This document shows positions 17,905 to 26,983 of a DNA stretch of 64,000 bases, piece by piece. How positions within the stretch are numbered: position 1 is the stretch's first letter; each line of letters begins with the position of its first letter. The position numbers and the translations under genes were made by a program. The DNA comes from an uncultured Jannaschia sp. (lineage in GTDB: Bacteria; Pseudomonadota; Alphaproteobacteria; Rhodobacterales; Rhodobacteraceae). Under the pieces are notes generated by a model. That model was not told the origin of the DNA. It saw only the letters and a program-made list of their open reading frames with translations, and did no database searches. Location of the stretch: contig NZ_CANLTR010000013.1 of NCBI RefSeq assembly GCF_947494055.1, forward strand, positions 17,203 to 81,202, written 5' to 3'.

Positions 17905-18737
17905 TGCGGCGGGTCCTGCATATCTCGGACCTGCATTTCGGGCGCGACCGGCCGGAGCTTCTGCGACCGCTCATCGCCACGATCAACCGGCTCGCGCCCG
18001 ATCTCGTCGCCGTCTCCGGCGACTTCACGCAGCGCGCACGGTTGGGGCAGTACCGCGCCGCGCGGGCCTTCCTGTCGCAACTCGCGGTGCCGTGGCTCGC
18101 CGTGCCGGGCAACCACGACACCCCGCTCGACAACCTATTCGTTCGCTTCCTGCGACCGTGGGACCGCTACCGACACTACATCCACCCCGAGCTCGAGCCG
18201 AGCTGGGAGGACGACGAAGTGGCCATCGTCGGGGTCAACACCGTCAACAACTGGTCGTGGCAGCGTGGCCGGATCGGGCGGCGCACGATCCGCCGGGTCT
18301 GCCGCGCCTTCGAGGGGCATGCGGGCCGGCGGATGCATATCGCCATGCTGCACCATCCGCTGGAGCATTCCCCGACCGTCGAGAAGCGGCTTATGCGCGG
18401 TGCGCGCGGCGCGCTGGAGCGGATGGGCGATTGCGGCGCCGACATCGTGCTGTCGGGGCATTTGCACACCTGGCATGCCCGGCCCTTCGCCGACGAGGCC
18501 GGTGTCCTTTTCGTGCAGGCGGGCACCGGCCTGTCGACGCGGGTGCGGGGAGAGCCCAACGATTTCAACCTCCTGACGATCGACGGACCGCGCGTCGCGG
18601 TGGAGCAATGGACTGCCGAGACGGAGGAGACGGACTTCGCGCCGACCCGGACCGTGCGCTTCGCCAAGGCGGGGGGCGCGTGGCGGGATGACGGAACGTC
18701 GACGCCCGACGCGTCCCCGACCGGGGACCTGACGTAG
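17904..18737 (+). CDS. Metallophosphoesterase (calcineurin-like, CpdA/Icc group)
   Basis: A 277-residue dinuclear metal phosphoesterase. All five family blocks are visible: D9-x-H11 (ISDLHFG), G39-D40, G69-N-H-D72, the HHP block ([10 protein letters not shown]) and [10 protein letters not shown]. The group includes cAMP phosphodiesterase CpdA and UDP-sugar or lipid pyrophosphatases. Being translationally coupled to a lipid kinase suggests a lipid-phosphate or nucleotide substrate; that is inference from position. About 130 bases separate it from the ChvE gene, with no terminator recognised. Confidence 0.87.
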   Translation: MRRVLHISDLHFGRDRPELLRPLIATINRLAPDLVAVSGDFTQRARLGQYRAARAFLSQLAVPWLAVPGNHDTPLDNLFVRFLRPWDRYRHYIHPELEPSWEDDEVAIVGVNTVNNWSWQRGRIGRRTIRRVCRAFEGHAGRRMHIAMLHHPLEHSPTVEKRLMRGARGALERMGDCGADIVLSGHLHTWHARPFADEAGVLFVQAGTGLSTRVRGEPNDFNLLTIDGPRVAVEQWTAETEETDFAPTRTVRFAKAGGAWRDDGTSTPDASPTGDLT

Positions 18738-18870
18738 GCGCAGTGTCCGAGTTTTCGTTTGCGCTACCGGGCCCGTCGGATCAAACTCCGGCGCGGGCGC
18801 AGGACCGTCATGGACTGCGCGGACTGGAATCGAAGGCCGGTGGCCAAGTCCGGCCTCAAGGGAGGAAGAC

Positions 18871-19935
18871 ATGAAGACGATGATACGGGGCCTCACGGCC
18901 CTCGCGGTGACGCTCGGGCTGGCCGCACCTGCCCTGGCGCAGGACAAGGGGACAATCGGGATCGCGATGCCCACCAAGTCCTCCGCACGGTGGATTTCCG
19001 ACGGCGAGTCGATGGTCGAGCAGTTCGAGGCGGCCGGCTACGAGACCGACCTGCAATACGCCGAGGACGACATCCCGAACCAGCTCGCGCAGATCGAGAA
19101 CATGATCACCAAGGAGGTCGACGCCCTCGTGATCGCCGCGATCGACGGCACGACGCTGTCGAACGCGCTCGCCAATGCCGCCGCGCTCGACATCCCCGTC
19201 ATCGCCTACGACCGCCTGATCCGCGATTCCGGCGACGTGGACTACTATGCGACCTTCGACAACTTCCAGGTCGGCGTGCTGCAGGCCAACTCGCTGGTCG
19301 ACGGGCTGGAGGAGCGCTTCCCGGACGTCGAGACCTGGAACGTGGAGCTGTTCGGCGGATCGCCCGACGACAACAACGCCTATTTCTTCTACGACGGCGC
19401 GATGAGCGTGCTGCAGCCGCTGATCGACGACGGCCGGATCGAGATCAAGTCCGGCCAGAGCGGCATGGACACGGTCGGCACGCTCCGCTGGGACGGCGCC
19501 GTCGCGCAGTCGCGGATGGATAACCTCCTTTCCGCGCATTACACCGACGATCAGGTCCACGGCGTGCTGTCACCCTACGACGGCCTTTCCATCGGTATCC
19601 TGTCCTCGCTGAAGGGCGTGGGCTACGGCTCGGGCGACACGCCGATGCCGATCGTGACCGGACAGGACGCGGAGGTCCCCTCGGTGAAGTCGATCCTCGC
19701 GGGGGAGCAATACTCGACCGTCTACAAGGACACGCGCGAACTGGCCCGCGTGACCGTCGGCATGGTCGAGGCGCTGCTGGAAGGCGGCGAGCCGGAGATC
19801 AACGACACCGAGACCTACGACAACGGCGTCAAGGTCGTGCCGTCCTACCTGCTCGAGCCGCAATCGGTGGACGGGTCGAACTGGGAGGAGCGTCTGGTCG
19901 ACACCGGTTATTACTCCGCCGACGAAATCCAGTGA
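18871..19935 (+). CDS. chvE: Multiple-sugar ABC transporter substrate-binding protein, ChvE type
   Basis: A 354-residue periplasmic binding protein with a Sec signal ending LAAPALAQ. The mature start [20 protein letters not shown] and the later [25 protein letters not shown] (shown in part) match ChvE/xylose-binding proteins. In Agrobacterium, ChvE binds galactose, arabinose, glucose and other monosaccharides, and also feeds a sensory system. Here it is followed by the matching ATPase, permease and a sugar dehydrogenase, so uptake of L-arabinose and/or D-galactose is most likely. A GGAGGAAG Shine-Dalgarno lies just before the ATG. Confidence 0.93.
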   Translation: MKTMIRGLTALAVTLGLAAPALAQDKGTIGIAMPTKSSARWISDGESMVEQFEAAGYETDLQYAEDDIPNQLAQIENMITKEVDALVIAAIDGTTLSNALANAAALDIPVIAYDRLIRDSGDVDYYATFDNFQVGVLQANSLVDGLEERFPDVETWNVELFGGSPDDNNAYFFYDGAMSVLQPLIDDGRIEIKSGQSGMDTVGTLRWDGAVAQSRMDNLLSAHYTDDQVHGVLSPYDGLSIGILSSLKGVGYGSGDTPMPIVTGQDAEVPSVKSILAGEQYSTVYKDTRELARVTVGMVEALLEGGEPEINDTETYDNGVKVVPSYLLEPQSVDGSNWEERLVDTGYYSADEIQ

Positions 19936-19943
19936 CGCACGTA

Positions 19944-19972
19944 TCCGGGCGCGTCCCCGCGGCGCGCCCGGA
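19944..19972 (+). promoter_or_regulatory. Stable hairpin between binding-protein and ATPase genes
   Basis: A perfect 10-base GC-rich stem (TCCGGGCGCG / CGCGCCCGGA) with a 9-base loop fills the 55-base gap after the chvE stop. There is no T-run. Hairpins at this place in sugar ABC operons typically protect the 3' end of the binding-protein message and lower expression of the downstream ATPase and permease. That function is inferred from position. Confidence 0.6.
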
Positions 19973-19990
19973 GCCCGAAGGACCCGCTGC

Positions 19991-21511
19991 ATGACCACGC
20001 TTCTCGAGATGCGCGCGATCACCAAGACGTTCCCCGGCGTCAAGGCGCTCGACCGCGTCAGCTTCGCCGTCGAGGAGGGCGAGATCCACGCCCTCGTCGG
20101 CGAGAACGGCGCGGGCAAGTCGACGCTGATGAAGGTCCTCTCGGGCGTCTACGCGCACGGGTCCTACGACGGCGAGATCGTCTATGCCGGGGAGACCGCT
20201 CGCTTCACCGGCATCCGCGACAGCGAGGCGAAGGGCATCATCATCATCCACCAAGAGCTGGCGCTCGTCCCGCTCCTGTCGATCGCGGAGAACCTGTTCC
20301 TCGGCAACGAACGGGCGCGAGGCGGCGTGATCGACTGGCAGGGGACGTACCGGCGCACGGAGGAGCTTCTGCGCAAGGTCGGTTTGCGCGAGCCGCCGCA
20401 GACCCGGGTCGGCGCGCTCGGCGTCGGCAAGCAGCAGCTCGTCGAGATCGCCAAGGCGCTCTCCAAGGAGGTGCGGCTGCTGATCCTCGACGAGCCGACC
20501 GCCGCGCTCTCGGAGGCCGACAGCCAGGTCCTGCTCGACCTGATCCTCGAACTGAAGGCGCAGGGCGTCACCTCCATCATCATCAGCCACAAGCTGAACG
20601 AGGTGCGCCGCGTCGCCGACACGATCACCGTCTTGCGCGACGGCGCGACCGTGGCCACGCGCGACGCGGCCCATGCGGACGTCAGCGAGGACCAGATCGT
20701 GCGCGACATGGTCGGCCGCGACATGGCCGACCGCTACCCGCCGCGCGAGCGCCGGGCGGGCGACGTCCTGCTGGAGGTGTCGGACTGGACCGTCGCCCAT
20801 CCGGAGGATGCGGATCGCCTCGTCGTGCGCGACATCGGGTTCTCCATCCGCCGGGGCGAGGTCGTGGGCATCGCCGGACTGATGGGCGCCGGCCGCACCG
20901 AGCTCGCCATGAGCCTCTTCGGAGAGAGCCACGGCCGCAAGATCTCCGGCGAGGCGCGGATCGGCGGCGCGCCCGCCGACCTCTCCACCGTTCGGCGCGC
21001 CATCGACGCGGGGCTGGCCTACGTCACCGAGGACCGCAAGGAATACGGCCTCATCCTCGACGATACCGTCGCGCGCAACGTCACGCTCGCCAACCTGCCC
21101 GGGGTCGCGCAGCGCGGCGTGCTGAGCGAGCAGGAGGAGACGGCGGTGGCCGAGCGCTACCGCAAGGCGATGAACATCCGCACGCCGCACGTGTTCCAGA
21201 AGGTGCTGAACCTGTCGGGCGGCAACCAGCAGAAGGTCGTCCTGTCCAAGTGGCTGTTCGCCGGGCCGGACGTCCTGATCCTCGACGAGCCGACGCGCGG
21301 CATCGACGTCGGCGCCAAGTTCGAGATCTACAACATCATCAACGAGCTCTCGGCGGAGGGCAAGGGCGTGCTGATGATCAGCTCCGAGATGCCCGAGCTC
21401 CTCGGCATGTGCGACCGCATCTACGTCATGAACGAAGGGCGGTTCGTGGGCGAGCTCTCCGCCGACGAGGCCAGCCAGGAGCGGATCATGTCGCTCATCG
21501 TGACGCATTAG
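19991..21511 (+). CDS. gguA: Multiple-sugar ABC transporter ATPase (GguA/MmsA type)
   Basis: A 506-residue ATPase with two ATP-binding cassettes, as in all ribose/galactose-type importers. The N-terminal cassette has [29 protein letters not shown] and [13 protein letters not shown]. The C-terminal cassette has a degenerate A-loop ([16 protein letters not shown]), the signature [16 protein letters not shown] and [13 protein letters not shown]. The degenerate second Walker A is normal for this family. It powers the ChvE-dependent importer together with the permease encoded 10 bases downstream. Confidence 0.95.
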   Translation: MTTLLEMRAITKTFPGVKALDRVSFAVEEGEIHALVGENGAGKSTLMKVLSGVYAHGSYDGEIVYAGETARFTGIRDSEAKGIIIIHQELALVPLLSIAENLFLGNERARGGVIDWQGTYRRTEELLRKVGLREPPQTRVGALGVGKQQLVEIAKALSKEVRLLILDEPTAALSEADSQVLLDLILELKAQGVTSIIISHKLNEVRRVADTITVLRDGATVATRDAAHADVSEDQIVRDMVGRDMADRYPPRERRAGDVLLEVSDWTVAHPEDADRLVVRDIGFSIRRGEVVGIAGLMGAGRTELAMSLFGESHGRKISGEARIGGAPADLSTVRRAIDAGLAYVTEDRKEYGLILDDTVARNVTLANLPGVAQRGVLSEQEETAVAERYRKAMNIRTPHVFQKVLNLSGGNQQKVVLSKWLFAGPDVLILDEPTRGIDVGAKFEIYNIINELSAEGKGVLMISSEMPELLGMCDRIYVMNEGRFVGELSADEASQERIMSLIVTH

Positions 21512-21521
21512 GGGGATGTCC

Positions 21522-22745
21522 ATGTCCGACACCACGACCCAACCCGACGACACGACCACCCAGGTCGACGAGCCGCATCACGGCCGCGGCTGGACGTCCT
21601 ATATCGGGCACCACCTGCGCGATTACGGCCTGCTCTTCGCGCTGATCGCGATCATCGTGTTCTTCCAGATCATGACCGACGGCACGCTTCTGCGGGCGGT
21701 GAACATCACCAACCTCGTGCTGCAGAACAGCTACATCATCATCATGGCGCTCGGCATGCTGATCGTCATCGTCGGCGGCAACATCGACCTGTCGGTGGGC
21801 TCGGTCATGGGCTTCGTCGGCGCGCTCGCCGCGGTGATGATCGTGCAGATGCAGATCCCCGTCTTCGTCACCATGCTTGTCTGCCTCCTTGCCGGCACGC
21901 TGATCGGCGCGGCGCAGGGCTACTGGGTGGCCTATTGGTCGATCCCCTCCTTCATCGTGACGCTGGCGGGCATGCTGGTCTTCCGCGGCGCGTCGCTGTG
22001 GATCCTCGAAGGGCAGTCGGTCGGCCCCTTTCCGAGCGAGTTCCAACTCCTCTCCACCGGCTTCGTCCCCGATCTCTTCGGCATCGGGCGTCCGAACGTC
22101 ACCGCGCTGGTGGTGGGCGCCGTTGCCGTGGGTGCGATCCTCTATCTCGGCCTGAGGACGCGGCAGCGAAACCGCGAATACGGCATCGAGGACGAGCCGA
22201 CAGCACTCTTCTGGGTGCGCAACCTGCTCGTCGCCGGGGCGGTGATGTTCCTGATCTGGAAGCTCGCCGAGTTCCGGGGTCTGCCCAACGTGCTCATCAC
22301 GATGGGCGTCCTGACGATCGCCTACGCCTTCCTGACGGAGCGGACGACGCTCGGCCGCCGCGTCTACGCGCTCGGCGGCAACGCCAAGGCGGCGAAGCTC
22401 TCGGGCATCGCGACCGAGCGGCTGACCTTCCTGACCTTCGTCAACATGGGCTTCCTCGCCGCGCTCGCCGGCCTGATCTTCGCGGCGCGCCTCAACACCG
22501 CGACGCCGAAGGCAGGCTTTGCGCTGGAGCTCGACGTGATCGCGGCGGTCTTCATCGGCGGCGCGTCGATGTCGGGCGGCGTCGGCAAGATCGTCGGCGC
22601 GGTGGTCGGGGCCTTCATCATGGGCGTGATGAACAACGGCATGTCGATCATGGGGATCGGCATCGATTACCAGCAGGTCATCAAGGGCCTCGTGCTGCTC
22701 GCCGCGGTGATCTTCGACGTCTACAACAAGCGGAAGCAGGCCTGA
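21522..22745 (+). CDS. gguB: Multiple-sugar ABC transporter permease (GguB type)
   Basis: A 407-residue inner-membrane permease with about ten membrane segments. Family features include IVGGNIDLSVGSVMGFVGAL, the GRRVYALGGNAKAAKLSGI loop that contacts the ATPase, and AVFIGGASMSGGVGKIVGA. The length is typical of the GguB/XylH subgroup, longer than RbsC. Two in-frame ATGs lie at 21516 and 21522; the second sits at a proper distance from the GGGGG ribosome site and is preferred. The gene ends two bases before the start of the sugar dehydrogenase. Confidence 0.94.
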   Translation: MSDTTTQPDDTTTQVDEPHHGRGWTSYIGHHLRDYGLLFALIAIIVFFQIMTDGTLLRAVNITNLVLQNSYIIIMALGMLIVIVGGNIDLSVGSVMGFVGALAAVMIVQMQIPVFVTMLVCLLAGTLIGAAQGYWVAYWSIPSFIVTLAGMLVFRGASLWILEGQSVGPFPSEFQLLSTGFVPDLFGIGRPNVTALVVGAVAVGAILYLGLRTRQRNREYGIEDEPTALFWVRNLLVAGAVMFLIWKLAEFRGLPNVLITMGVLTIAYAFLTERTTLGRRVYALGGNAKAAKLSGIATERLTFLTFVNMGFLAALAGLIFAARLNTATPKAGFALELDVIAAVFIGGASMSGGVGKIVGAVVGAFIMGVMNNGMSIMGIGIDYQQVIKGLVLLAAVIFDVYNKRKQA

Positions 22746-22747
22746 CC

Positions 22748-23671
22748 ATGCCCCGCGCCCTCGCACTCGTCGGGATCGGCGAGATCGCCCGAAACGAGCA
22801 TGTCCCGGCCCTGCGCGACAGCGCCGCCTTCACCCTCGCCGCCACGGCGAGCCGGAACGCGGAAATGGACGGCATCGAGGCCTACCGCGACCTCTCGAGC
22901 CTGCTCGACGCCCGCGACGACGTCACCTGCGTCTCGCTCTGCATGCCGCCGCAATTCCGCTACGACGACGCCCGCCTGGCGCTCGAACGCGGCCGGCACG
23001 TGATGCTGGAGAAGCCGCCGGGCGCGACGTTAAGCGAGGTGGAGGCGCTGATCGACCTCGCCCGGGCGCGCAGCGTGACCCTCTATGCGAGCTGGCATTC
23101 CCGCGCCGCCGCCGCCGTGCCCGCCGCCCGCGACTGGCTCGCGAACCGGCAGGTGCGCCGCGTCACGATGACGTGGAAGGAGGACGTGCGGTACTGGCAC
23201 CCCGGTCAGGACTGGATCTGGCAGGCCGGAGGTCTCGGCGTCTTCGACCCCGGGATCAACGGCTTTTCGGTGCTGACGGCGATCCTGCCCCACCCGTTGC
23301 ATCTGAAAACGGCCGAACTGCGCTTCCCCGAGAACCGCGACACCCCCGTCGCCGCCGATCTGACCTTCGCCGGGCCGAACGGGCTCGAGGCGGTGGCGAC
23401 GCTCGACTGGCTGGAGGAGGGCGAGCCGAACTGGGACGTCGAGATCGTCACGGAGACCGGCACGCTCGCCCTGTCGAAGGGCGGGGCCGAGATGGCCGTT
23501 GACGGGACGCCCGTGCCGGTCGGGGAGAACCGGGAATATCCGAACCTGTACGCCCGTTTCGCCGACTTGATCGACCGGGAAGAGAGCGACGCCGACCTCG
23601 CCCCCCTGCGCCATGTCGCGGATGCGTTCATGCTCGGCCGCCGCGTCGCCGCGCCCGCCTTCCATTGGTGA
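22748..23671 (+). CDS. L-arabinose / D-galactose 1-dehydrogenase (Gfo/Idh/MocA family)
   Basis: A 307-residue NAD(P)-dependent sugar dehydrogenase. The nucleotide fold is VGIGEIARNEHVPALRD, and the catalytic lysine block is VMLEKPPGATLSEVEAL. MTWKEDVRYWHPGQDWIW and GLGVFDPGINGFSVLTAILP closely resemble the Azospirillum L-arabinose 1-dehydrogenase that starts non-phosphorylative arabinose breakdown, as far as I recall that sequence. It would oxidise the sugar to its lactone in the cytoplasm. Placement two bases after the ChvE-type permease agrees well: import followed by first oxidation. A lactonase and downstream dehydratases are not in this cluster. Confidence 0.88.
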   Translation: MPRALALVGIGEIARNEHVPALRDSAAFTLAATASRNAEMDGIEAYRDLSSLLDARDDVTCVSLCMPPQFRYDDARLALERGRHVMLEKPPGATLSEVEALIDLARARSVTLYASWHSRAAAAVPAARDWLANRQVRRVTMTWKEDVRYWHPGQDWIWQAGGLGVFDPGINGFSVLTAILPHPLHLKTAELRFPENRDTPVAADLTFAGPNGLEAVATLDWLEEGEPNWDVEIVTETGTLALSKGGAEMAVDGTPVPVGENREYPNLYARFADLIDREESDADLAPLRHVADAFMLGRRVAAPAFHW

Positions 23672-24802
23672 TCAGAGGCCGGCGGTGAACTCGTCGGCGA
23701 GATAGGCCACGACCGCGCGCATCGCCTCGGCCTGCGACGCGCCGCCGGCCATCGCCTGGTCCCGGACCTTGCGCTGATGGTCGGCGCTGCTGCCCTCGGC
23801 GGCAAGCCCGCGGATGCGCGCGACTTCGGCCGGTGCGCCGAGCACCTCGGCATCCTCGCCGATCAGGTCGATGATGTCCTCGACCAGTTCCGACAGCGGC
23901 GCGATGCGTCCGGCGCCGAAATCGATCAGCCCCCCCGTCGCGCCGTAACGCAGCGCCCGCCAGCGGTTCTCCGACAAGAGGAACCGGTCGTAGCGGCGCC
24001 AGCTCTGGTTCTTCTGCCGGAGCCGCCAGAGCGCCCGCATCAGCGCCTGCACCGTCGCGGCGAGCGTCAGCGTGTCCTCCATCCGAGGACAGACGTCGCA
24101 GATCCGCGTCTCCAGCGTCGGGAAGTTCTCGGAGGGGCGCAGGTCCCACCAGATCTTGGAGCCGTCCTCGATCACCTTCAGATCGGCCAGCAGTCCGACG
24201 GACCGTCGCCAATCCGCCCAGCCCTCCAGATGCGGCGGCAGGCCGGTGCGCGGCATGTTGTCGAACACCGTCATCCGGTAGGAGGCGAGCCCGGTATCCT
24301 CGCCCTTCCAGAACGGGGAGGATGCGGACAGTGCCAGCAGGTGCGGCAGGAAATAGGTCAGCTGGTTGCACAGGTCGATGCGAAGCGCCTCGTCGGCCAC
24401 GCCCACATGGACATGCATTCCGCAGATCAGCATCCGCCGCGCGACAACCCTGAGGTCGCGCGCCAGTTCCCGATAGCGCGCCTTCTCGGTCAGGCTCTGG
24501 TCCTGCCAGTCCGAGAAGGGATGGCAGGAGGCTGCGATGGGACGGAGGCCGTACTCCCCCGCAAGCTCCGCGACGGTACGGCGCAGATGCCCGAGATCGG
24601 CCCGCGCCGCGCCGATATCGTCACAGATCCCGGTGCCGACCTCGATCTGGCATTGCAGGAATTCCGGGCTGACCCGATCGCCCAGAGCCGACCGACAGGC
24701 CGCCATCAACGAATCCGGCGCGCGGGCCAGATCGCCGGTCTCGGCATCGGTGAGCAGGTATTCCTCCTCGATGCCGATCGTGAAGGCCGGTGCCTCGCCC
24801 AT
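23672..24802 (-). CDS. Carboxylate-amine ligase, YbdK/glutamate-cysteine ligase 2 family
   Basis: A 376-residue ATP-dependent ligase fold. It opens with [19 protein letters not shown], has [10 protein letters not shown], and [20 protein letters not shown], all diagnostic of the YbdK family. Members show weak gamma-glutamylcysteine synthesis; the real substrate is usually unknown. The ATG at 24802 with GGGGAGAG upstream is preferred over a GTG at 24832. It abuts the convergent sugar dehydrogenase with no spacer: the two stops are adjacent. Confidence 0.9.
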   Translation of the reverse strand: MGEAPAFTIGIEEEYLLTDAETGDLARAPDSLMAACRSALGDRVSPEFLQCQIEVGTGICDDIGAARADLGHLRRTVAELAGEYGLRPIAASCHPFSDWQDQSLTEKARYRELARDLRVVARRMLICGMHVHVGVADEALRIDLCNQLTYFLPHLLALSASSPFWKGEDTGLASYRMTVFDNMPRTGLPPHLEGWADWRRSVGLLADLKVIEDGSKIWWDLRPSENFPTLETRICDVCPRMEDTLTLAATVQALMRALWRLRQKNQSWRRYDRFLLSENRWRALRYGATGGLIDFGAGRIAPLSELVEDIIDLIGEDAEVLGAPAEVARIRGLAAEGSSADHQRKVRDQAMAGGASQAEAMRAVVAYLADEFTAGL

Positions 24803-24871
24803 GCCGCTCTCCCCGTCACGCGTCCGCAGCACGCTAGCCCGTTCGCGGAGCGGGGGAAACGGAAACCGGCC

Positions 24872-25429
24872 TCAGCTCGCGACGGCCTGCATGAAGCGGT
24901 CGCGGATGACGACCGGATCCTTGGTGATGACCGGCACCTTCACGTTGCCGCTCTCGCACTTGCAGACGATGACCGTCATCTTCCGGCCGTCGATGGCCTT
25001 CTGCAGGACCTCGCCCGTCTCCTCCGCCCGGCACTCGACGACGTTCTCGCAGCCGCAGGCCTCGGCGACCTTGGCGAGCGACGTCTTCTTGCCGGCATAG
25101 GTCGGCTGGTCCCCGGTCGACCCGTAGGAGCCGTTGTCGACGATGAGCAGGATGTAGTTGTCGGCCACGTTGTTGGCGATCGTCGGCAGCGTGCCGAGAT
25201 TCGTCAGCACCGAGCCGTCGCCGTCGATCACAACCACCGTCTTCGGCTGCGACAGCGCGAGGCCGAGCCCGATCGAGGAGGCCAGACCCATCGTGCCCAG
25301 CATGTAGAAGTTCGTCGGCTGGTCGTCGATCATGTGCAATTCCTGGCTCGGCAGGCCGATGTTGCACACGACGAGCTGGTCGCGGAGGATCGGCGCGATC
25401 TCGCGCAGGATTTCCGAGCGGATCATCAA
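24872..25429 (-). CDS. comE: Sulfopyruvate decarboxylase, beta (thiamine-diphosphate-binding) subunit
   Basis: A 185-residue half-enzyme carrying the thiamine-diphosphate site. The motif starts at GDG (residues 70-72, VVVIDGDGSVLTNLGTLPTI) and continues to VDNGSYGSTG. SPDC splits sulfopyruvate to sulfoacetaldehyde and CO2 and is a two-subunit enzyme of the size seen here. Its ATG overlaps the end of the alpha-subunit gene by four bases. A phosphonopyruvate decarboxylase is the nearest alternative, but that is usually a single fused chain, and the neighbouring HpsN-like gene favours a sulfonate substrate. Confidence 0.85.
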   Translation of the reverse strand: MMIRSEILREIAPILRDQLVVCNIGLPSQELHMIDDQPTNFYMLGTMGLASSIGLGLALSQPKTVVVIDGDGSVLTNLGTLPTIANNVADNYILLIVDNGSYGSTGDQPTYAGKKTSLAKVAEACGCENVVECRAEETGEVLQKAIDGRKMTVIVCKCESGNVKVPVITKDPVVIRDRFMQAVAS

Positions 25430-25923
25430 TAGCCTCCCCAGAACGTGGCATCGGTCAGGATCGCGACCGGCTTCGAGCTCATGAACGTGTATTTCAGGAT
25501 CGCGTCGAGCTCGCGCACGTCGTCTTGCTTGTGGAAGTGGTAGGTCGGGATGCCGAGCTGCTGCAGGAGCGGCTTAGTGTGGATCGCCATCTCCGCCTGG
25601 CAGGCCACGGGCTCCATCAGCTCGCCGCGGAAGGAGATCAGCATCGGCAGCGGCATGCGGTAGAACTGCGTCAGGGTGACGAGCGTGTTGATCGTCACGC
25701 CGATGGCGGTGTTCTGCATGATGATGGCCGGCCGCTTGCCGCCCATGTAGGCCCCCGCGCAGAGGCCCATCCCCTCGTCCTCCTTGTTGGACGGAATGTG
25801 ATAGATCTCCGGCCGGGCCTCGACCTCCTCGATCACGCCGCCGAGCTGCTTGCACGGCACCGTGGTGACGAACGCGATGTCGTTGGCGACGAAGTCGTCC
25901 ACGATCTGCTTGCTGATACTCAA
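25426..25923 (-). CDS. comD: Sulfopyruvate decarboxylase, alpha subunit
   Basis: A 165-residue subunit with the pyrimidine-binding half of the thiamine-diphosphate fold. It shows FVTTVPCKQLGGVIEEVEA, IPSNKEDEGMGLCAGAYMGG with the Glu that activates the cofactor, and MQNTAIGVTINTLVTLTQFY. These match ComD-type proteins. It pairs with the beta subunit encoded four bases into its 3' end. It follows the zinc alcohol dehydrogenase gene by 37 bases in one transcription unit. Confidence 0.86.
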   Translation of the reverse strand: MSISKQIVDDFVANDIAFVTTVPCKQLGGVIEEVEARPEIYHIPSNKEDEGMGLCAGAYMGGKRPAIIMQNTAIGVTINTLVTLTQFYRMPLPMLISFRGELMEPVACQAEMAIHTKPLLQQLGIPTYHFHKQDDVRELDAILKYTFMSSKPVAILTDATFWGGY

Positions 25924-25960
25924 GGTTCCACCCTCTCCCCTCGGCCTCGGTCGCGGCGGA

Positions 25961-26944
25961 TCACCACGGCTCCAGTATGATCTTCGGCGCGGCGACGGCC
26001 CCTGCGCGAATGTCGGCGAAGGCTTGCGCCCCCTCGGCGAGCGGTCGGCGTTCGGTCCAGTCGAGCGGACCCAGCCGGCCGTCGAAGATCGTCGTCGCCG
26101 TATCGCGGAAATCCTGCGCCGTATAGGTGTAGGTGCCGATGAACGTGATCTCCTGCAGCGTCATGCGGCGGACGTCCAACCCGCCCGTGGCCTCGCCCAG
26201 CCCGATATGCAGGATCACCCCGCCGGGCCGGCAGATCGCCGAGGCCGCGGCGCGGGTCGCGGCGTAGCCCACCGCGTCGACGACCAGATCGGCCTTCGCC
26301 GCCGCGTCCGGTTCGACCGTCGCGAAGCCGTCGATCCCCGCGAGCCGTTCGCGTCGCTGCGCGTTCGGCTCGCCCAGCGTGATCTCGGTCGCGCCTTGCG
26401 CACGAAGGGCCAGCGCCGCGCCGACGCCGATCGCGCCGCCGCCGATGACGTGGCATCGCGCCTCGGACAGCGGCATCAGCAACGCCGCCACGCCCAGCCG
26501 GACCGCGTGCCAGCCGCAGGCCAGCGGCTCCGCCAGCGCGGCGTGGTCGAGGGGGACGCCGTCCGGCACGGTGACGAGATTCTCCTCACGCATGGCGACG
26601 TATTGCGCGAAGGCGCCCTCCGCCGGCGGCAGGGAGATGATCTGGCGCTCGGGGCAGAGGTTGTCGCGCCCCGCCCGGCAGGCCCGGCAGGTGCCGCAGG
26701 ACACGAGCGGGTTGATCGTCACGCGGTCGCCGTCGCGCGGCCCGCCCTCGATCATGCCCGCCGCCTCGTGCCCGAGGATGACCGGCGCGGGCCGGCGTTC
26801 GTCGTGACCGAGAAAGGCATGCATGTCCGAGCCGCAGATGCCCGAAGCGGCGATCCGGATCAGGTGCTGTCCCGGACCGGGCTCCGGATCGGGCGCATCG
26901 CGCCAGGTCAGCGTCTCGACGCCGTCGTAGACCAGAGCCTTCAT
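25961..26944 (-). CDS. Zinc-dependent alcohol dehydrogenase, probable sulfopropanediol 2-dehydrogenase role
   Basis: A 327-residue medium-chain dehydrogenase. Catalytic zinc site: SGICGSDMHAF with LGHEAAG. Structural zinc: four cysteines in SCGTCRACRAGRDNLCP. The nucleotide fold is CHVIGGGAIGVGAALAL. In known 2,3-dihydroxypropane-1-sulfonate (DHPS) clusters, two dehydrogenases (HpsO and HpsP) interconvert the enantiomers before HpsN acts; this gene sits directly between the HpsN-like and ComDE genes and may do that job. The role is inferred from position; the enzyme class is clear. ATG at 26944 is preferred to a start three codons upstream. Confidence 0.83.
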   Translation of the reverse strand: MKALVYDGVETLTWRDAPDPEPGPGQHLIRIAASGICGSDMHAFLGHDERRPAPVILGHEAAGMIEGGPRDGDRVTINPLVSCGTCRACRAGRDNLCPERQIISLPPAEGAFAQYVAMREENLVTVPDGVPLDHAALAEPLACGWHAVRLGVAALLMPLSEARCHVIGGGAIGVGAALALRAQGATEITLGEPNAQRRERLAGIDGFATVEPDAAAKADLVVDAVGYAATRAAASAICRPGGVILHIGLGEATGGLDVRRMTLQEITFIGTYTYTAQDFRDTATTIFDGRLGPLDWTERRPLAEGAQAFADIRAGAVAAPKIILEPW

Positions 26945-26983
26945 GCCCCGCACCCCGCCGCCGGGCGGCTCGTATCGCGCGGG

